Positions 46,800-58,017 of a stretch of 64,000 bases of DNA are shown here, one piece after another (the stretch's first letter is position 1; every line of letters begins with the position of its first letter). This stretch comes from Monocercomonoides exilis (taxonomy: Eukaryota > Preaxostyla > Oxymonadida > Polymastigidae): the NCBI GenBank assembly GCA_001643675.2, contig LSRY02000053.1:62001-126000 (forward strand). Reading direction: 5' to 3'. The notes beneath the pieces were generated by a model. That model was not told the origin of the DNA, made no database searches, and worked only from the letters and a program-made list of their open reading frames with translations. The position numbers were made by a program, and so were the translations under genes.

Positions 46800-48903
46800 A
46801 GGAACGAATGGACTAGCACTATCTCATTTCCTTGCATTTCTCTCTCTTCCTTCTCAGAGAGGATAGTCTCCAAGTATTTCCGCAGGGCACCTGCGCAATC
46901 GGTTCTAAAATTGTCTCTTGTATTCTCGGTGCAATATCTTTAAATATCTCTGCAACTTTCTCCCAACTCAGTGCATAGTCCGGCTTCTTCGCCATCCGGC
47001 TGAGTGCATCTGCTTCCATGTTCTGCTCTTCCGGGAGATGTTCCGTCTGTATCGTAATGCCCAGGCTGTTCAGTTTCTTCTCCAATGCTCTCAGTGTTGG
47101 AATGAGCGATGGAGCTCCACTCTTCTTCTGTATTGTCCATCTTGTGGACATATTGTCTGTCCTCAGACGAATATGGTCTATCTTCTGCTGTTGCAGCCAT
47201 GCTCCTTTTCTTTCTAAAGTCCTCAACACTGCTCTGGACTCCTTTTCGTTTATCGCTAACGCACTCTCCTGGAGGGTCCAACTCCCATGGACATATATCT
47301 TCTCCTCTTTGTTCTTTGTTGGTATTGTTAATACTGCACCCCATCCCAGCTCTGAAGCGTCCGTCGTTAGCTCTGCTGGTCTGTTCCTTCTCCTCAGACT
47401 CCTTGGTCTGTTCTCTCGCAGGGTTTTCCTCCAATGTGTTAATTCTCCTAACATCATTGGATTGACTATCACAGTTCCGTTCCAGCCCCCTCGGGCTATT
47501 GCCTGCCTCAGTACGTATTGCATGCGCTTCATCCACAAGCTCGCTGGTGGGTGTTGTAACCTCACAAAATTCAACCTCCCGAGGAGTGCTGCTAAGTCCC
47601 TCGTCTTTTGTCTCCTCCTTTTCTTTGCATGTGCTAACCATTTCCTCACATCCTCCAGGAGCAGCACTCTCTTCCTCTCTTGGAGCGTCACTTCCATCTT
47701 CTCTGAGTTCCAACTCCATCCCAAAAACTCCAAACTCCTTGCGGGTTCTAGCTTCAGCTTCTCCTCCGACAGTATCCAGCCCAGATTTCTCAGGAACTGG
47801 GCTATCTCCTGTGAGATCGATCTCAATGCATCCCTGTCTGGGTGCATGAGGAGGATGTCGTCCAGATATATCACCAGCTTTACCTTCCAATGTTCTCTGA
47901 TATATGACGCTGCTCGTCTCATTATCTTCGTGAATACTCTGGGCGCGTCCTTTGCTCCAAATGGCATCCCCACGTAAGCGTAGCATTGATTCTGAAAGCT
48001 GAAGCACAGATAGAGACTGAATTGCTCGTCCATTTTGACATGTTGATAAGCACTCGATATGTCGAGCGTAGTCATCCAATCGTTCTCCTCCAGGAGTTCC
48101 ACAACTGTCTCCTGGGAATCCATCTTGAAGTGTTTCCCTAGCACTTCCTCGTTTAAAATTCTGCAATCCAGAATCTTCCTCCACTTTCTGTTCTTCTTCC
48201 GGACCATAAATGTCGGATTGAACCACTTCACCTCCGACTCCTGTATGGGTTTCACCACTCCAACCTTCAATTCCTCCTCTAAGAGGGATAAATAATTGTT
48301 TGTTATCTCTGTTGTTCCCCGAAACTCCTGTCTGTGTTTTCTCTCCTCGAGTGAGATTGGGGATTGGGGATCTTTCCATCGAGCTTTTATACCACGGCTC
48401 ACAAGTTTGTCTCCCCCAATCTTCCTCCACTCGCTCAGCCTGTTCACCAGTCTCCCAGGAAGTGGCTCCTTCGGTGGTCCCACTGCTACGCAACTCCCCA
48501 CTTCTGGTGTCCTTTGACCAGTCTGGATCTGTGCGGTCTCTTTCCCTTCGAGAGTATCTGCAGTAGCTATCTTCCAGCTCTCCTCCTGGACGCTCCCAAT
48601 TGGGGACTCGATAACAGTCCCAGAAGCTCTCCAGACTCTCTTCACTACCTCCCTCTCGGGTTCCTGATCGTTCACCTGTTCTGTCCCTTGGGGATATACG
48701 GAGTCTTCCTCTGTGTCCTCTCTCCCTGTTCTCATCTCGCGATCGATCGAGCTTTCTATCTCTATCCTCTTCTTTCGGTCGGAAGGGCTCAGTGCCTCTT
48801 CGTTGCTCTCGCAGACTTCCAAGGGTTCCTCCCCTGTGATTGTCTGTCGAACGATTGGGACCTCCCGTAGTACTGTCATTCCCTTGAGCTCTGACAGCAT
48901 CAT
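46798..48903 (-). CDS. DIRS reverse transcriptase and RNase H
   Basis: Polymerase and RNase H that copy the element RNA. RT motifs: WRKILDCRILN, TLDISSAYQHV with its catalytic Asp, VGMPFGAKDAPRVF, and IYLDDILLMHP (YLDD). The DIRS connection LEFLGWSWNS follows, then RNase H with ELTTDASELGWGAVL, INEKESRAVLRTL, RTDNMSTRW and MEADALSRM, so all four acidic residues are present. The frame starts ATGATG at 48903 and that ATG overlaps the gag-like stop as ATGA. The conventional end is TAG 46819; with TAG as Gln it ends at TGA 46798-46800 preceded by TCC. Host codon bias is partly absent: the element is GC-richer than nearby genes. Confidence 0.9.
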
Positions 48904-50213
48904 GTCCGTCCCTATCTCGCGGCATAGCGCGGCTCTCTCTTCTCTCTCTGTCTCGCGACAAAGCGCGGATATCTCTAAGCTTACTGGCTCGTTCCAGTAG
49001 CTGTTCCTGCTGCTGATTCTCCCTGTATCCTCGGGGGAGCTGGAGGAAGGGGGACTGTGAACGAGGGAGCTCTCCCAGCTGTTGCTGGGGCCTGTTGTGG
49101 TCGAGTTTGTGTTGACCTCCTTCTTTGTTTGAAATTTGTAAAACTCCCCTCGAAACCTTGCTTTTGGAATTGCCTGTAGGCAAAGCCTTGGGCGTTTCTG
49201 CCTGTGCTGTACCTCCCTGAGCGCCCGCCCCTGGCTGGGGCAAGGTCGAGGGTTGTGGGAGAAGCGGGGGATGCTCCGTACCCTGGAGCATCCCCCCCAG
49301 GACGAAAAAAGCTGGTGCTATCCACTAATCTCCTAAAACTCTCTGGGATGTCCTTGGACATTCCCACGTCCAGAAAACACTTCACATTCTCCCAGCTTGA
49401 CTGAGGAATAACTTTCAGCAAGTTTATGCGGCTAATGCAGTCTGCTATTAGTGCGTACGCGCAAAAGAGCCCCCTCAGTCGCTCTTTCTCTTCTTCCTCT
49501 AGGCGCGTCCTTTTCAATACTCTTGTAGTAATGGCTGCAATCGCCTTAGCGGCTTCGAACCCCGATTCCAGGGTGGGCTGAAGCAGCTCGATAACCCGGG
49601 CGGCTTCTGGGGAATCTTTTCTTCCCTCCGCAGTGACCCCCGTCACTGCTAGGGCGTTCCAACTCATGTCAGTGTGTCTAGTGAAAAAGTTCTTCTCCGT
49701 CTCCGGGATAAAAGTGTTCAGGATGTCGTCATTTATTCTGATTGATCCGGCTTTGCGAAAGTCCATGAATCTTTTCAGTTCCCCTGCCTGTCTCCTAGGC
49801 TTCAACCATTCGTCTGGGAAAATTCCCAAGAAATCTTCGGATCTATCTTGCTCTTCTTCCCGCTTCTCTGCACTCCCGGAGTCGCTCTCGCTGCTTCCTT
49901 CTTCATCCCATCTCCTCATCAGCTCCCGTGTGCGACCGCCCATCAATCGTTTTCGCTGTTTCCTCCTCGTGATCGTATCAGAAAAATCTGATACCGACTC
50001 CGATTCGCTCGATCTCGACTGGGATCTCTTCCTTTGACGCCCTCTCTTAACCTTTTTCATTGTAAGCATTCCCATCGCTCCCGAGCGGCTCGGAACTGTT
50101 CGGCTTCTCGCAATCTCTTCAATCATATTTTCCACTCTTGAAAGTCTCTGTGCAAGATCAAATCCTCTATCCTCGCTGTCACTGTTTTCCATTCTAACAG
50201 GATCTTGTGTCAT
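48900..50213 (-). CDS. DIRS gag-like protein
   Basis: First frame of the element. The best start is ATG 50213 (MTQDPVRMENSDSED); an in-frame TTG lies 15 bases upstream. The protein has a coiled-coil-like start (LAQRLSRVENMIEEIA), a basic Arg/Lys/Ser-rich block (KKVKRGRQRKRSQSRS), a helical core (ALAVTGVTAEGRKDSPEAAR; RINLLKVIPQSSWENVKCFL) and a Gly/Arg/Pro-rich tail (APARGGRSGRYSTGRNAQGF) suited to nucleic-acid binding. No zinc knuckle is seen. TAA at 48981 and TAG codons after it are in frame. With these as Gln the frame ends at TGA 48900-48902, overlapping the RT start codon. Confidence 0.75.
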
Positions 50214-50261
50214 TATTACTGCGGACAATGGTGTGTAAGAAAGGTTTATTTGTTAGCGAAG

Positions 50262-50351
50262 TTTGATCTTAAACCACCCATAATTTAAGATCAAACTCAT
50301 TATTGAGGAGCAAACCTGCTCCTTGCGTTCGGATATTCGCTCTATTGCGAA
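50262..50351 (-). repeat. DIRS 5'-side terminal inverted repeat
   Basis: Contains CTTAAACCACCCATAATTTA, GAGGAGCAAACCTGCTCCTT (itself a short hairpin, GGAGCA…TGCTCC) and CGGATATTCGCTCTATTGCG. It is complementary to 44330-44395 and, in its outer part, identical in complement to 45021-45080. The host surface-protein gene starts only 149 bp beyond, so insertion may affect its promoter. Confidence 0.85.
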
Positions 50352-50499
50352 TGTTTGCAAAATTTTCATTTTGAATAATTTTTGGTGCACATTTTCTGAT
50401 GATCGAAAATATGAAACAAACCATTCTTGAAATATGAAACATATAACTATAAAGGGTTGATTTTTGCATAAGAGGAACAGATAGAGTAATATTGAAAGA

Positions 50500-53400
50500 A
50501 TGTCTTTCATTTTGTTGCTCTTTCTGGTTTTCACATTAACAATATCACAAGCAGCGGATGAGGGAAAACCTTATACAGTTTATGTGAAGCAAAGCGGAGA
50601 TAGACGTTTCAGTGGCAAAGCGATACACCAGGAAAAAAAATCAATAAATGATGCATACAATCTTCTGGGAAGATTAGAAGAGTGCAAGATCTTTGCTGTT
50701 TTCGATGAAAATGCATTAACAGCCGAAATAATTACGTTCAACAAAAGCCGAGGGTTAACAGTTGAAGGAATAAACAGCGATGGAAATGGAAACACAATTG
50801 TTGCAATTGATTGTGATGTTCATCCAGGTGAAAATCTTTTCACATGCTTGAATGATTCAACCTTCAAATATTTGGTGTTCCATTTTCCAATAACATTGGT
50901 TAATGATGATATACCAAATTATCATGACTTGTTCTTGATAGATGGCAAAGGAGATCTAACAATTACAAACTGCAAATTTAATCGTTCATTAAACGGTGCA
51001 AATACCTTTAGGACAAGTCTAGTAAATTTTAAAGGGAAAGATTTGATAATGGAAAATGTTGAGTGTGTTGATGACTTTAACACTGTTTCATTTGGTGAAA
51101 AACCTTTTCAGTTAACTCCGAGAGCAACAGTAACATTGACGAATGTTTCACTAAACAAGATTTCATCAAAAAATGGTATTATTTGCATATATCATCATGA
51201 AGGAATTTACAAATATTGTGTGACTCTAAGTGGATGTTCTTTCATTGAATGTCACTCCGAAGGTTAATATGTTTTATACATTTATAGCACTGAAAAGGAC
51301 GGAGAATTTGTTATTGGAAATGAGCAAGTGACATCATTTTTTTCATGCAGAAGCAAAAGCATAGATTCAAATCAATTATCCAGCATTGTGGATTTATATA
51401 TGCCAAGTATTTCATTAGCATCATAACTTAAATGGCCTGCCGATGGATTAAATCTCGTTTTTCATAATTGCTCAACTGAGTTTAACGGTTTTAATAGAAA
51501 TACAGGACTGCGCCTTCGTATAAAAAATGATTCTCTATTCGAAGATATGGCAAAGGCAATGAAAGACAGTTTTGCTGCTAATTACATACGAAAGGATAAC
51601 AGATGGTGTGTTGTTGGACAAAATTTACGCGACACACAAAAACATGATTTCACAAGCATGTATTTTGATCCTCCTCCTCCAAAACCAGAAAGCATGACAA
51701 GGGCATTTGTCAAAATAGATGGAATTGGTTATGGAATCAATGTTGAATCAGCAACTGGAAGCATTTGCGATGCATATGATTACTTGGAAAAAAGTGAAGC
51801 ATGTTATATGGATATTATTTAAACAGCTGATCCAATCATTGCTGAAGCAATTGAATTCAAAATAAGCAACGGGATTGCTATTCGAGGGAAGAACAGCGAT
51901 GGAAAGGAAAATGCAATCGCAACAATTGATTGCGATGTTAATGCAGGAAGATATCTGCTCAAATGTTGTGAAAAGGTTGAATTTAACGATTTGTCCTTCC
52001 TCTTCCCTGTTTCATTACAAAAATGTGAAATGAATGAGGAAAGTTTATGTTCGCTGATATATGGTGACTGTTCAGAACTTAAAATTAGAAACTGCCAGTT
52101 TATTAGACCAATAACAAATAAGGAAAATGTGAATTGTGAAATTGTTGAAATACACAAGGGAAGTTTAATTATGGAGTCTGTCAAGTGTGTTGATGATAAG
52201 TTCACTGTTAGATTCTCAAAGACTCCTTTTGATATATCATCTTCTGTAACACATTTATTCACAAATGTTTCATTAAAGAAGATTGCATCAAAAGGACAAG
52301 GAGTTGTTCTTATCAACGAAGTTAATGAAAACAGAGTGGATGTCATCCTGAACGGAAGTTCCTTATCAGAATGTCAAACTGAAAGGCGGGCAACATTGAA
52401 CGTTTTTAGCAACAACAATGAAAGCACATTCACTTTTGGAGATGGAGGCGTGACATCTTTAACATCTTGCAGTTGCATTGGTGGCCAATCCGGTGGTATT
52501 TATTTATATATGCCACATATAACATCTGCATCTCAACTTAAGTGGCCTGGCGATGGAAGAAATCTTGTGTTTTTGAATTGCTCAGCCGAGAAAAATGGCT
52601 CAAAAAGATATACTGGATTGTATATTACGTTGAAAGATGATTCTTTATTCAAAGGAATTGCAGAAGCAATGATGGATAGTTTCGCAGCCAATTTCACTCA
52701 AGGAAACAGTTTGTGGTTTATAGTGGGACAAAAGGATAAGAGTAATATTGAATATGATTTCACAAGTGCATATTTTGATCCTCCTCCTCCTGGACCAGAA
52801 TATATGACAAGGGCATATGTTAAAAATGGGGGGAAAGGAAATGGAATCGACGCAAATTCGGCAAATAAAGAGTTTAAAATTCGCATATGATTATTTGGAA
52901 AAGAGTGAGATTTGCTTCATTGATATTATCAAAACATCTGACCCAATAAAAGCAGAAGAAATAAGTTTCAACATAGATAGTGGAATAACAATTGAAGGAG
53001 TGAATGATAATGGAGTAAGAAAAACAGAAATTTCTATTGATTGTGATGTTTCTGTTTCATCAATTCTCTTTTCTTGCCAGAGAATTGTGGAATTCAAGTG
53101 TTTGGCATTCCAATTCTCTTCAACAGAAAAGAATTGGGACTCATTAATCAGCGCTGGAAATGATTCAATATCATTGAAAATGTCGACATGTCGATTTGTC
53201 AGAATTGGATCACAATCACAAGAAGGAATGAATTCAAATGCTGATGGAAGCAGTCCCTTGGCAAGCAGTCTTGTGAGTGTGACATCTGGAACAGTGGAAA
53301 TGGACACAGTAAAATGCACAGATGAGACCTCATTTGTGACATTCTCTTCATCACCATTTTCTTTTTCTGGAGCCAGCGAGGTGTCATTGAGTGGAATGGA

Positions 53401-54079
53401 CATCAGCAAAGTGAATGTGGAAAGTGGAGCAGCAATCAGCATCAGAGATAAGAGCGATTCATCTTCGAAGGTGTCAATCGAAGGATTGAATGTTCAAGAT
53501 GTGAAATCGGAGAAAGGAGCAGCAGCAGGGTCGGATATCATTCTCAGCTCAAAAGAATCAAGAGTGGCCATTGGAAGGTCAAGCAAATGTTCATTCAAGT
53601 CATGTTCAGCACAAGAAGGGAAATCAGGAACAATATTCATTGACATTCCCAAGGCAACATCGAATCTGCAACTCCCTTCAAAACACAATCTGGAGATCGA
53701 CAGCTCAAACACAGCTGGCTCAAAAACAACTTCTCTGTTCATCATAGCCCCAGACTTCGAAGAGTTCTGCAAACAAGAAGATGCGTTTGAGTTTGTGAAT
53801 GATTATGATAATTCCACAGCTGGTTGGATAGAGGGAGCAAAAGATGCGGAAACAGAGCCTGAGGATATGCTTGAGAAGAATGTGAAAGTGAGACAAGAGA
53901 AACTGAAAAATCAAAATAAAAAGAAGAAGGCTGGAAACGTTGTATCCATTATTGTGCCGATTGTCGTTGTGGCAGTTGTGGTGGCAGTTGTGGTTATTGT
54001 AATTATCATTGTGACTATGAAGAAAAGAAGATCAAGAAAAGAAGATAACGCTAAAAATGAGCATGAAATGAAGGATTAA
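50500..54079 (+). CDS. Modular surface protein, three repeats and a C-terminal membrane anchor
   Basis: N-terminal signal peptide (MSFILLLFLVFTLTISQA). Then three homologous modules of roughly 340 residues with beta-helix-like text: the IDCDV motif, SxCxFxxC-like motifs, LKWP(A/G)DG, DFTS(M/A)YFDPPPP, and (C/F)AYDYLEKSE at module joins. After 53900 comes a membrane helix of Val/Ile, then the basic tail KKRRSRKEDNAKNEHEMKD. Module boundaries lie near 51770 and 52880. TAA codons at 51265, 51424 and 51820 are in frame; the second aligns with CAA of the next module (SAS-Q-LKWP), the third with Lys AAA. A single-base frame change near 52860-52890 shifts frame 1 to frame 2. The obvious end is TAATAG at 54077; if both were Gln the frame would run to TGA 54428. 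This is probably a type I surface protein. Confidence 0.75.
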
Positions 54080-55170
54080 TAGTGCAAGTTCATTCTTTTT
54101 TTTATTATGTTTCTTCTTTATCTTCCGTGTGAATTCATCTATTTTTTATTTTATTATTGTTATCGTATTTAAAATTTTTCATTCGGCTTTTCTTTTCCTT
54201 TCTTTTCTTTTTTCTTTTTCTTTTCTATTTTTTTTTAACATAAACAAGTTCAAAAACAAGCATATCACTTTTCAAACTTTTTCAAAACAATTTTCAATTT
54301 TGTTAGAAGACAACTCAGAAATCAGTTTTTAACCCTCTTAATGATACAAAATTATTTAGCCTTTGATTTTAATTCTTTCGTTATCTTGGTGTTCCTAGTG
54401 TGTTTCAAAATAAAAATGAAATAAAAATGAAGATATTGGAAAGTATGTTTATATTTCGTTCCAAATTTATTCTTTTTTCATTAAATCCACAAAGTGCACC
54501 AAAAATTTTCGGAAAAATGATGTTTCAGTGACAAAAGAATTGAGTTCAAAAAGAGTAAATGGGGGAAAATACGGACTTTCAAGCTTTTTATGCATAAAGC
54601 ATGAAAAAATAGTTTCGCTTCTGACTTTGTTTCGCTTTCTCAGATTTCAAAATAAATTTGATTTTCATATCCGTAAACAGGCATCGCTGAAATAATAATA
54701 TTAAGTGTTGTGACATTTCACTAATGTCAATAAATGTTCCCATTTTTATTGTGTTTTTTGATATAAAAAAGTTAATGAAAAGTGCATAATTTTTCAATGA
54801 AAATGCTTGAAGTGATAAAATTTTCCCCATATCTGCTAATGCTGATATTCTTTTTATTTGTATTTATTTAGAGATTTTGAAAAAAATAACCAAAGCAGAA
54901 AAATGTTCACTTTTTTGTTTGCTCATTTGTTGAAGGAGGGAGCAAGAATGTGGAAAGGAAGGGACAAGGCATGATAAAGGGAAGAAAAAGAAAAAGAAAT
55001 AAGAGTGAAGGAAATGAACAGGCGAAAAGAGAAAGAAAGATTGTGTTTGAAAGTGCGGCCGATGTGTGAATACAATGCAACAGGGCGAAAATGTGATGCT
55101 TATTTGATGATTTGTAATTTTTAATTAGAGTTAATAAACTTTATTTGATATTGTCTTCAATCACTTTGAT
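54080..55170. other. AT-rich downstream region
   Basis: Poly-pyrimidine and AT-rich sequence with no convincing frame. If TAA and TAG are always sense, the preceding gene would extend to 54430 with a Phe-rich tail, which looks unnatural. I see nothing else. Confidence 0.4.
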
Positions 55171-55700
55171 TTTTGTTATTTTGTCTTGTTATTTTTTATT
55201 GATTTGTTTAATTGTTTATTAGAATTATTAGGAAAGCAGCAGAAATTTGGAGAGGTTCTGGAGGGTGGAGATAATTGAGCGCTGAATGAATCTGGGAAAG
55301 AAGAGGATTTGTGGAGTAGAAGCAAAGAAAATAGGAAGACTGCAGGAAAAGAAGGTGAAAATTCTGGATAGAGAGAACAGAGAAATGATGTGAAAACCCT
55401 GATGAACTGATTGTCCAATGGATTGTTTTCAATAATGGAGAAGAATTTTGTGAAGAAGAAATTTGTTTGAGCTGAACATTCTTATCCTCAGGAATTGCAG
55501 TCAAAAGCCGCAACAGACAGATAAGACTCAGAAAAGAAAGCTTTTGCCAACTGTTTAATATTTATCAAAAGTGAAAAAGCTATGAGGATGCGAGGTGTCG
55601 GATGCAATTCTTGTTTGGAATGTGGAGAAATAAGAAGAGGAAAAAGAATTCTGAAATATTAAAGATGAGAAATATTTTTGTTTCAATGCAGAATATTTGG
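55170..55700 (+). pseudogene. Weak decayed coding fragment
   Basis: The plus strand gives short protein-like runs (NPDELIVQWIVFNNGEEF, then RNRQIRLRKESFCQLFNIYQ) in one frame interrupted by several TGA codons. The style resembles other decayed helical genes in the window. No family is recognised, and the evidence is thin. Confidence 0.25.
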
Positions 55701-56019
55701 AAGCAAATTTCTTTTTCATATATAATCTTGCTTTGTCACTAAATGAAGTGACTTTCCCTGCAATGCATGCAAAAGGAATTGTTTGTCTTCATTCATTGTT
55801 AATATTTTTGAATTTTATATTTTTAAAGTATTCATTGAGATTATCACATGATCCTTTGCGACTTGTGACATTTTTTGAAACAAATTGCGAAAATGACTGA
55901 CTTAATGAAACTCTTTTGTCACTCAAATTTCATCCAATGAACAAGCTAAAAAATTTTTTTTAAAAAAAATTTAAAATTATGCAAAATGTTTGTTATGATG
56001 TGATTGGATCTCCATTTTT
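55701..56019. other. AT-rich spacer left of element B
   Basis: No gene is seen. The eight bases before the element end (CCATTTTT) do not match the eight after its other end (TAATTTGG). Confidence 0.4.
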
Positions 56020-57380
56020 GGCATAGGTCTGAATCGTACCATTTTGTTGAAGGCATTTAAAAATGAAAAATTCACAAATTATTAATTGTTATAATTATTT
56101 GAAACTCAAATCTATCGGAAATAAGCAAATAAACAATGTTGAAAAACTCAATAATAATTTAATGATCACTGTCCCATAACATTTTCTTTTGAAAAGCAAG
56201 ATATTTATTATTCAATTTTCAGACTTTGTGGAGTTTCAAACGATTTTTCAATGCTATATTTGAAGAAAAGGTTTAATTTTTATTGTTGTAGTTAGAAAGT
56301 TTAATCATATATATTCTTTTATCTATCATTATTCTTTCCAAATAAGAAAATACTCGATATATCCGCTTTTACGTAAAAATGTATTTGTAAAACAGTGGAA
56401 ATGCAAAACACAAGTTGATGAATGCATGTCTAATGGTATGTTTATTAATGTTTATTGATATTAAAGATTATTAAAAAATCAATTAATTTTTTTGTTGTTT
56501 CAACATAGAAACATTTATTTTGCATTTGGCTCCTGAAAAAAGTTTCGATTATAAATGAAACCTGCAATTCTTTGTTTATGAATGCAATGGAAATGTTGGA
56601 AAATGCGAATCGCTGTTTCGGAAAGGAGGAAATGAAAGAAGGATTAGAATGTGTGTTGAAAAGATAGTATTTTCGATAAGGATTTGAAAAACATGAATGA
56701 GAGGAATGCATAGGAGGAAAATATCGAAATTTTGATGAATCAAATAAAACAGTGGAAACAACGGAGAAGAAGAAGAAATGCGTAGTTGGAAGACTTTTTT
56801 CAGAGGTATTTAGGTTAGATGAATAGAATAAAAGCAAATGGACTGAGATTTGAATGTGCAGCGAAGCTGAGACTGAAGGAAGGAATGGAAAGGTGCGGAG
56901 TGTTAGAAAAAGTTGGTCAAGAATTCTTGAGCTTGGTTATTGAGCTTGGTATAAATGGAAAGTAGTGCGAAGAGGATGACGAAGAAGAATTGCGGATTGC
57001 AGATGTTGCGATGGGAAAATGAAATGGGGTGAGGAATGTTTGTAGGTGTGATGATTCCACACTGGCAAGGTTGTTGGCAATGTTGAAGGAGGTGACAGAT
57101 ACTATGTGTTTTGGAGTAGAAAGGATGAGAAAAGCAGACAGAAGAAATGAGAGAGGATGATGAGTGGCAGATTGTTGGGGGGCGAGGATGAAGCGGAGAA
57201 AATGATGCTGGATGGGCACATGGCTGATGGAGCAGATGTGTCTGTTGAGTGAGGTTGAGGGGCAGTTGGCATTTTGAAAGGAGAGGAAAGAAGAGGGAGA
57301 TGGAGAACACATGGAGTGTGTGGAGCTTGTTGAAACAAGAGAAGGAAGATGAAGGAAAGGGGAGAAGTTAAATGATGCAA

Positions 57381-58017
57381 TGTATGGAAGAATGAGGTTA
57401 TCTCCGAAAATTCACAAAAGATTACCTTGTGGTTTTACAGAGAGATTTAAACTTTGCATTCTTTGTTATTTTTTCTCGCATTGTTGATTCTTTTTTCATT
57501 TCATCCTTTTTTTCGTTCATTGCTGTTTATGGTTAATTGTTGTTCGTGCAAAATTTTTTTTCCTGTTTTTGACAAAGGATTCAAAACAAGCTCGATTATA
57601 ACTATGTATAAATGTTTTATTTTGGCTTTGCAAAGCTGCTGACGTTTGCTAACGCATTAATAAAAGAAATGAGTGTGAATTGGCAAAAACTTGCACAAAT
57701 AAAAAACAATATGTTCAATTATTCATCATTTCAAAAGTAGTTAAAAATAAAAGACAAAATTACAGCAATGAATAAACAGCGCATTCAAATAATTTGTGAA
57801 AAATAACAAAGCTGGTTCAAATTGTTGCTTCTGACTGGATCAGGAATAATATTCCACTCTATCCACAGTGTGTGATTCGGTATTTGTGGTGCAGCACTCG
57901 AATCTATTTTTTTTTTACTCAACAGCTATTATTAGTAACTGTGGTGAAGTGTGTGCAAATAACAATTCCAAGATAGGATTCTCCTTCAGACCTGGGATTA
58001 TCTCTTATTTTAGCAAG
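57381..58017. other. Non-coding middle of element B
   Basis: AT-rich sequence with short frames only. It corresponds in position to the interval 34944-35410 of element A but is poorly conserved. Confidence 0.35.

Larger units (their letters stand above)
44318..50351 (-). mobile_element. Complete DIRS-type tyrosine-recombinase retrotransposon
   Basis: The 6-kb element is read on the minus strand, with order gag-like, reverse transcriptase/RNase H, tyrosine recombinase. The terminal inverted repeats (44318-44395; 50262-50351) share TTAAATTATGGGTGGTTTAA, and an internal complementary region (44984-45080) joins the complements of both outer ends. This is the DIRS-1 architecture; such elements integrate through a circular intermediate by recombinase and leave no target duplication, and none is seen. 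The coding frames are free of TGA and frameshifts, so the copy looks young. No methyltransferase domain, which some DIRS elements carry, is visible. Confidence 0.9.

Noticed and set aside
46940-49291. 783-codon minus-strand frame overlapping gag and RT
   Set aside because: It lies in the frame adjacent to the RT/RNase H frame, shows no motif and is Arg/Glu/Gly-rich; it is a shadow of a GC-richer coding region.
46918-50037. Several plus-strand frames of 70-319 codons across the DIRS element
   Set aside because: All are antisense shadows of the gag, RT and recombinase frames, Ser/Leu-rich without motifs.
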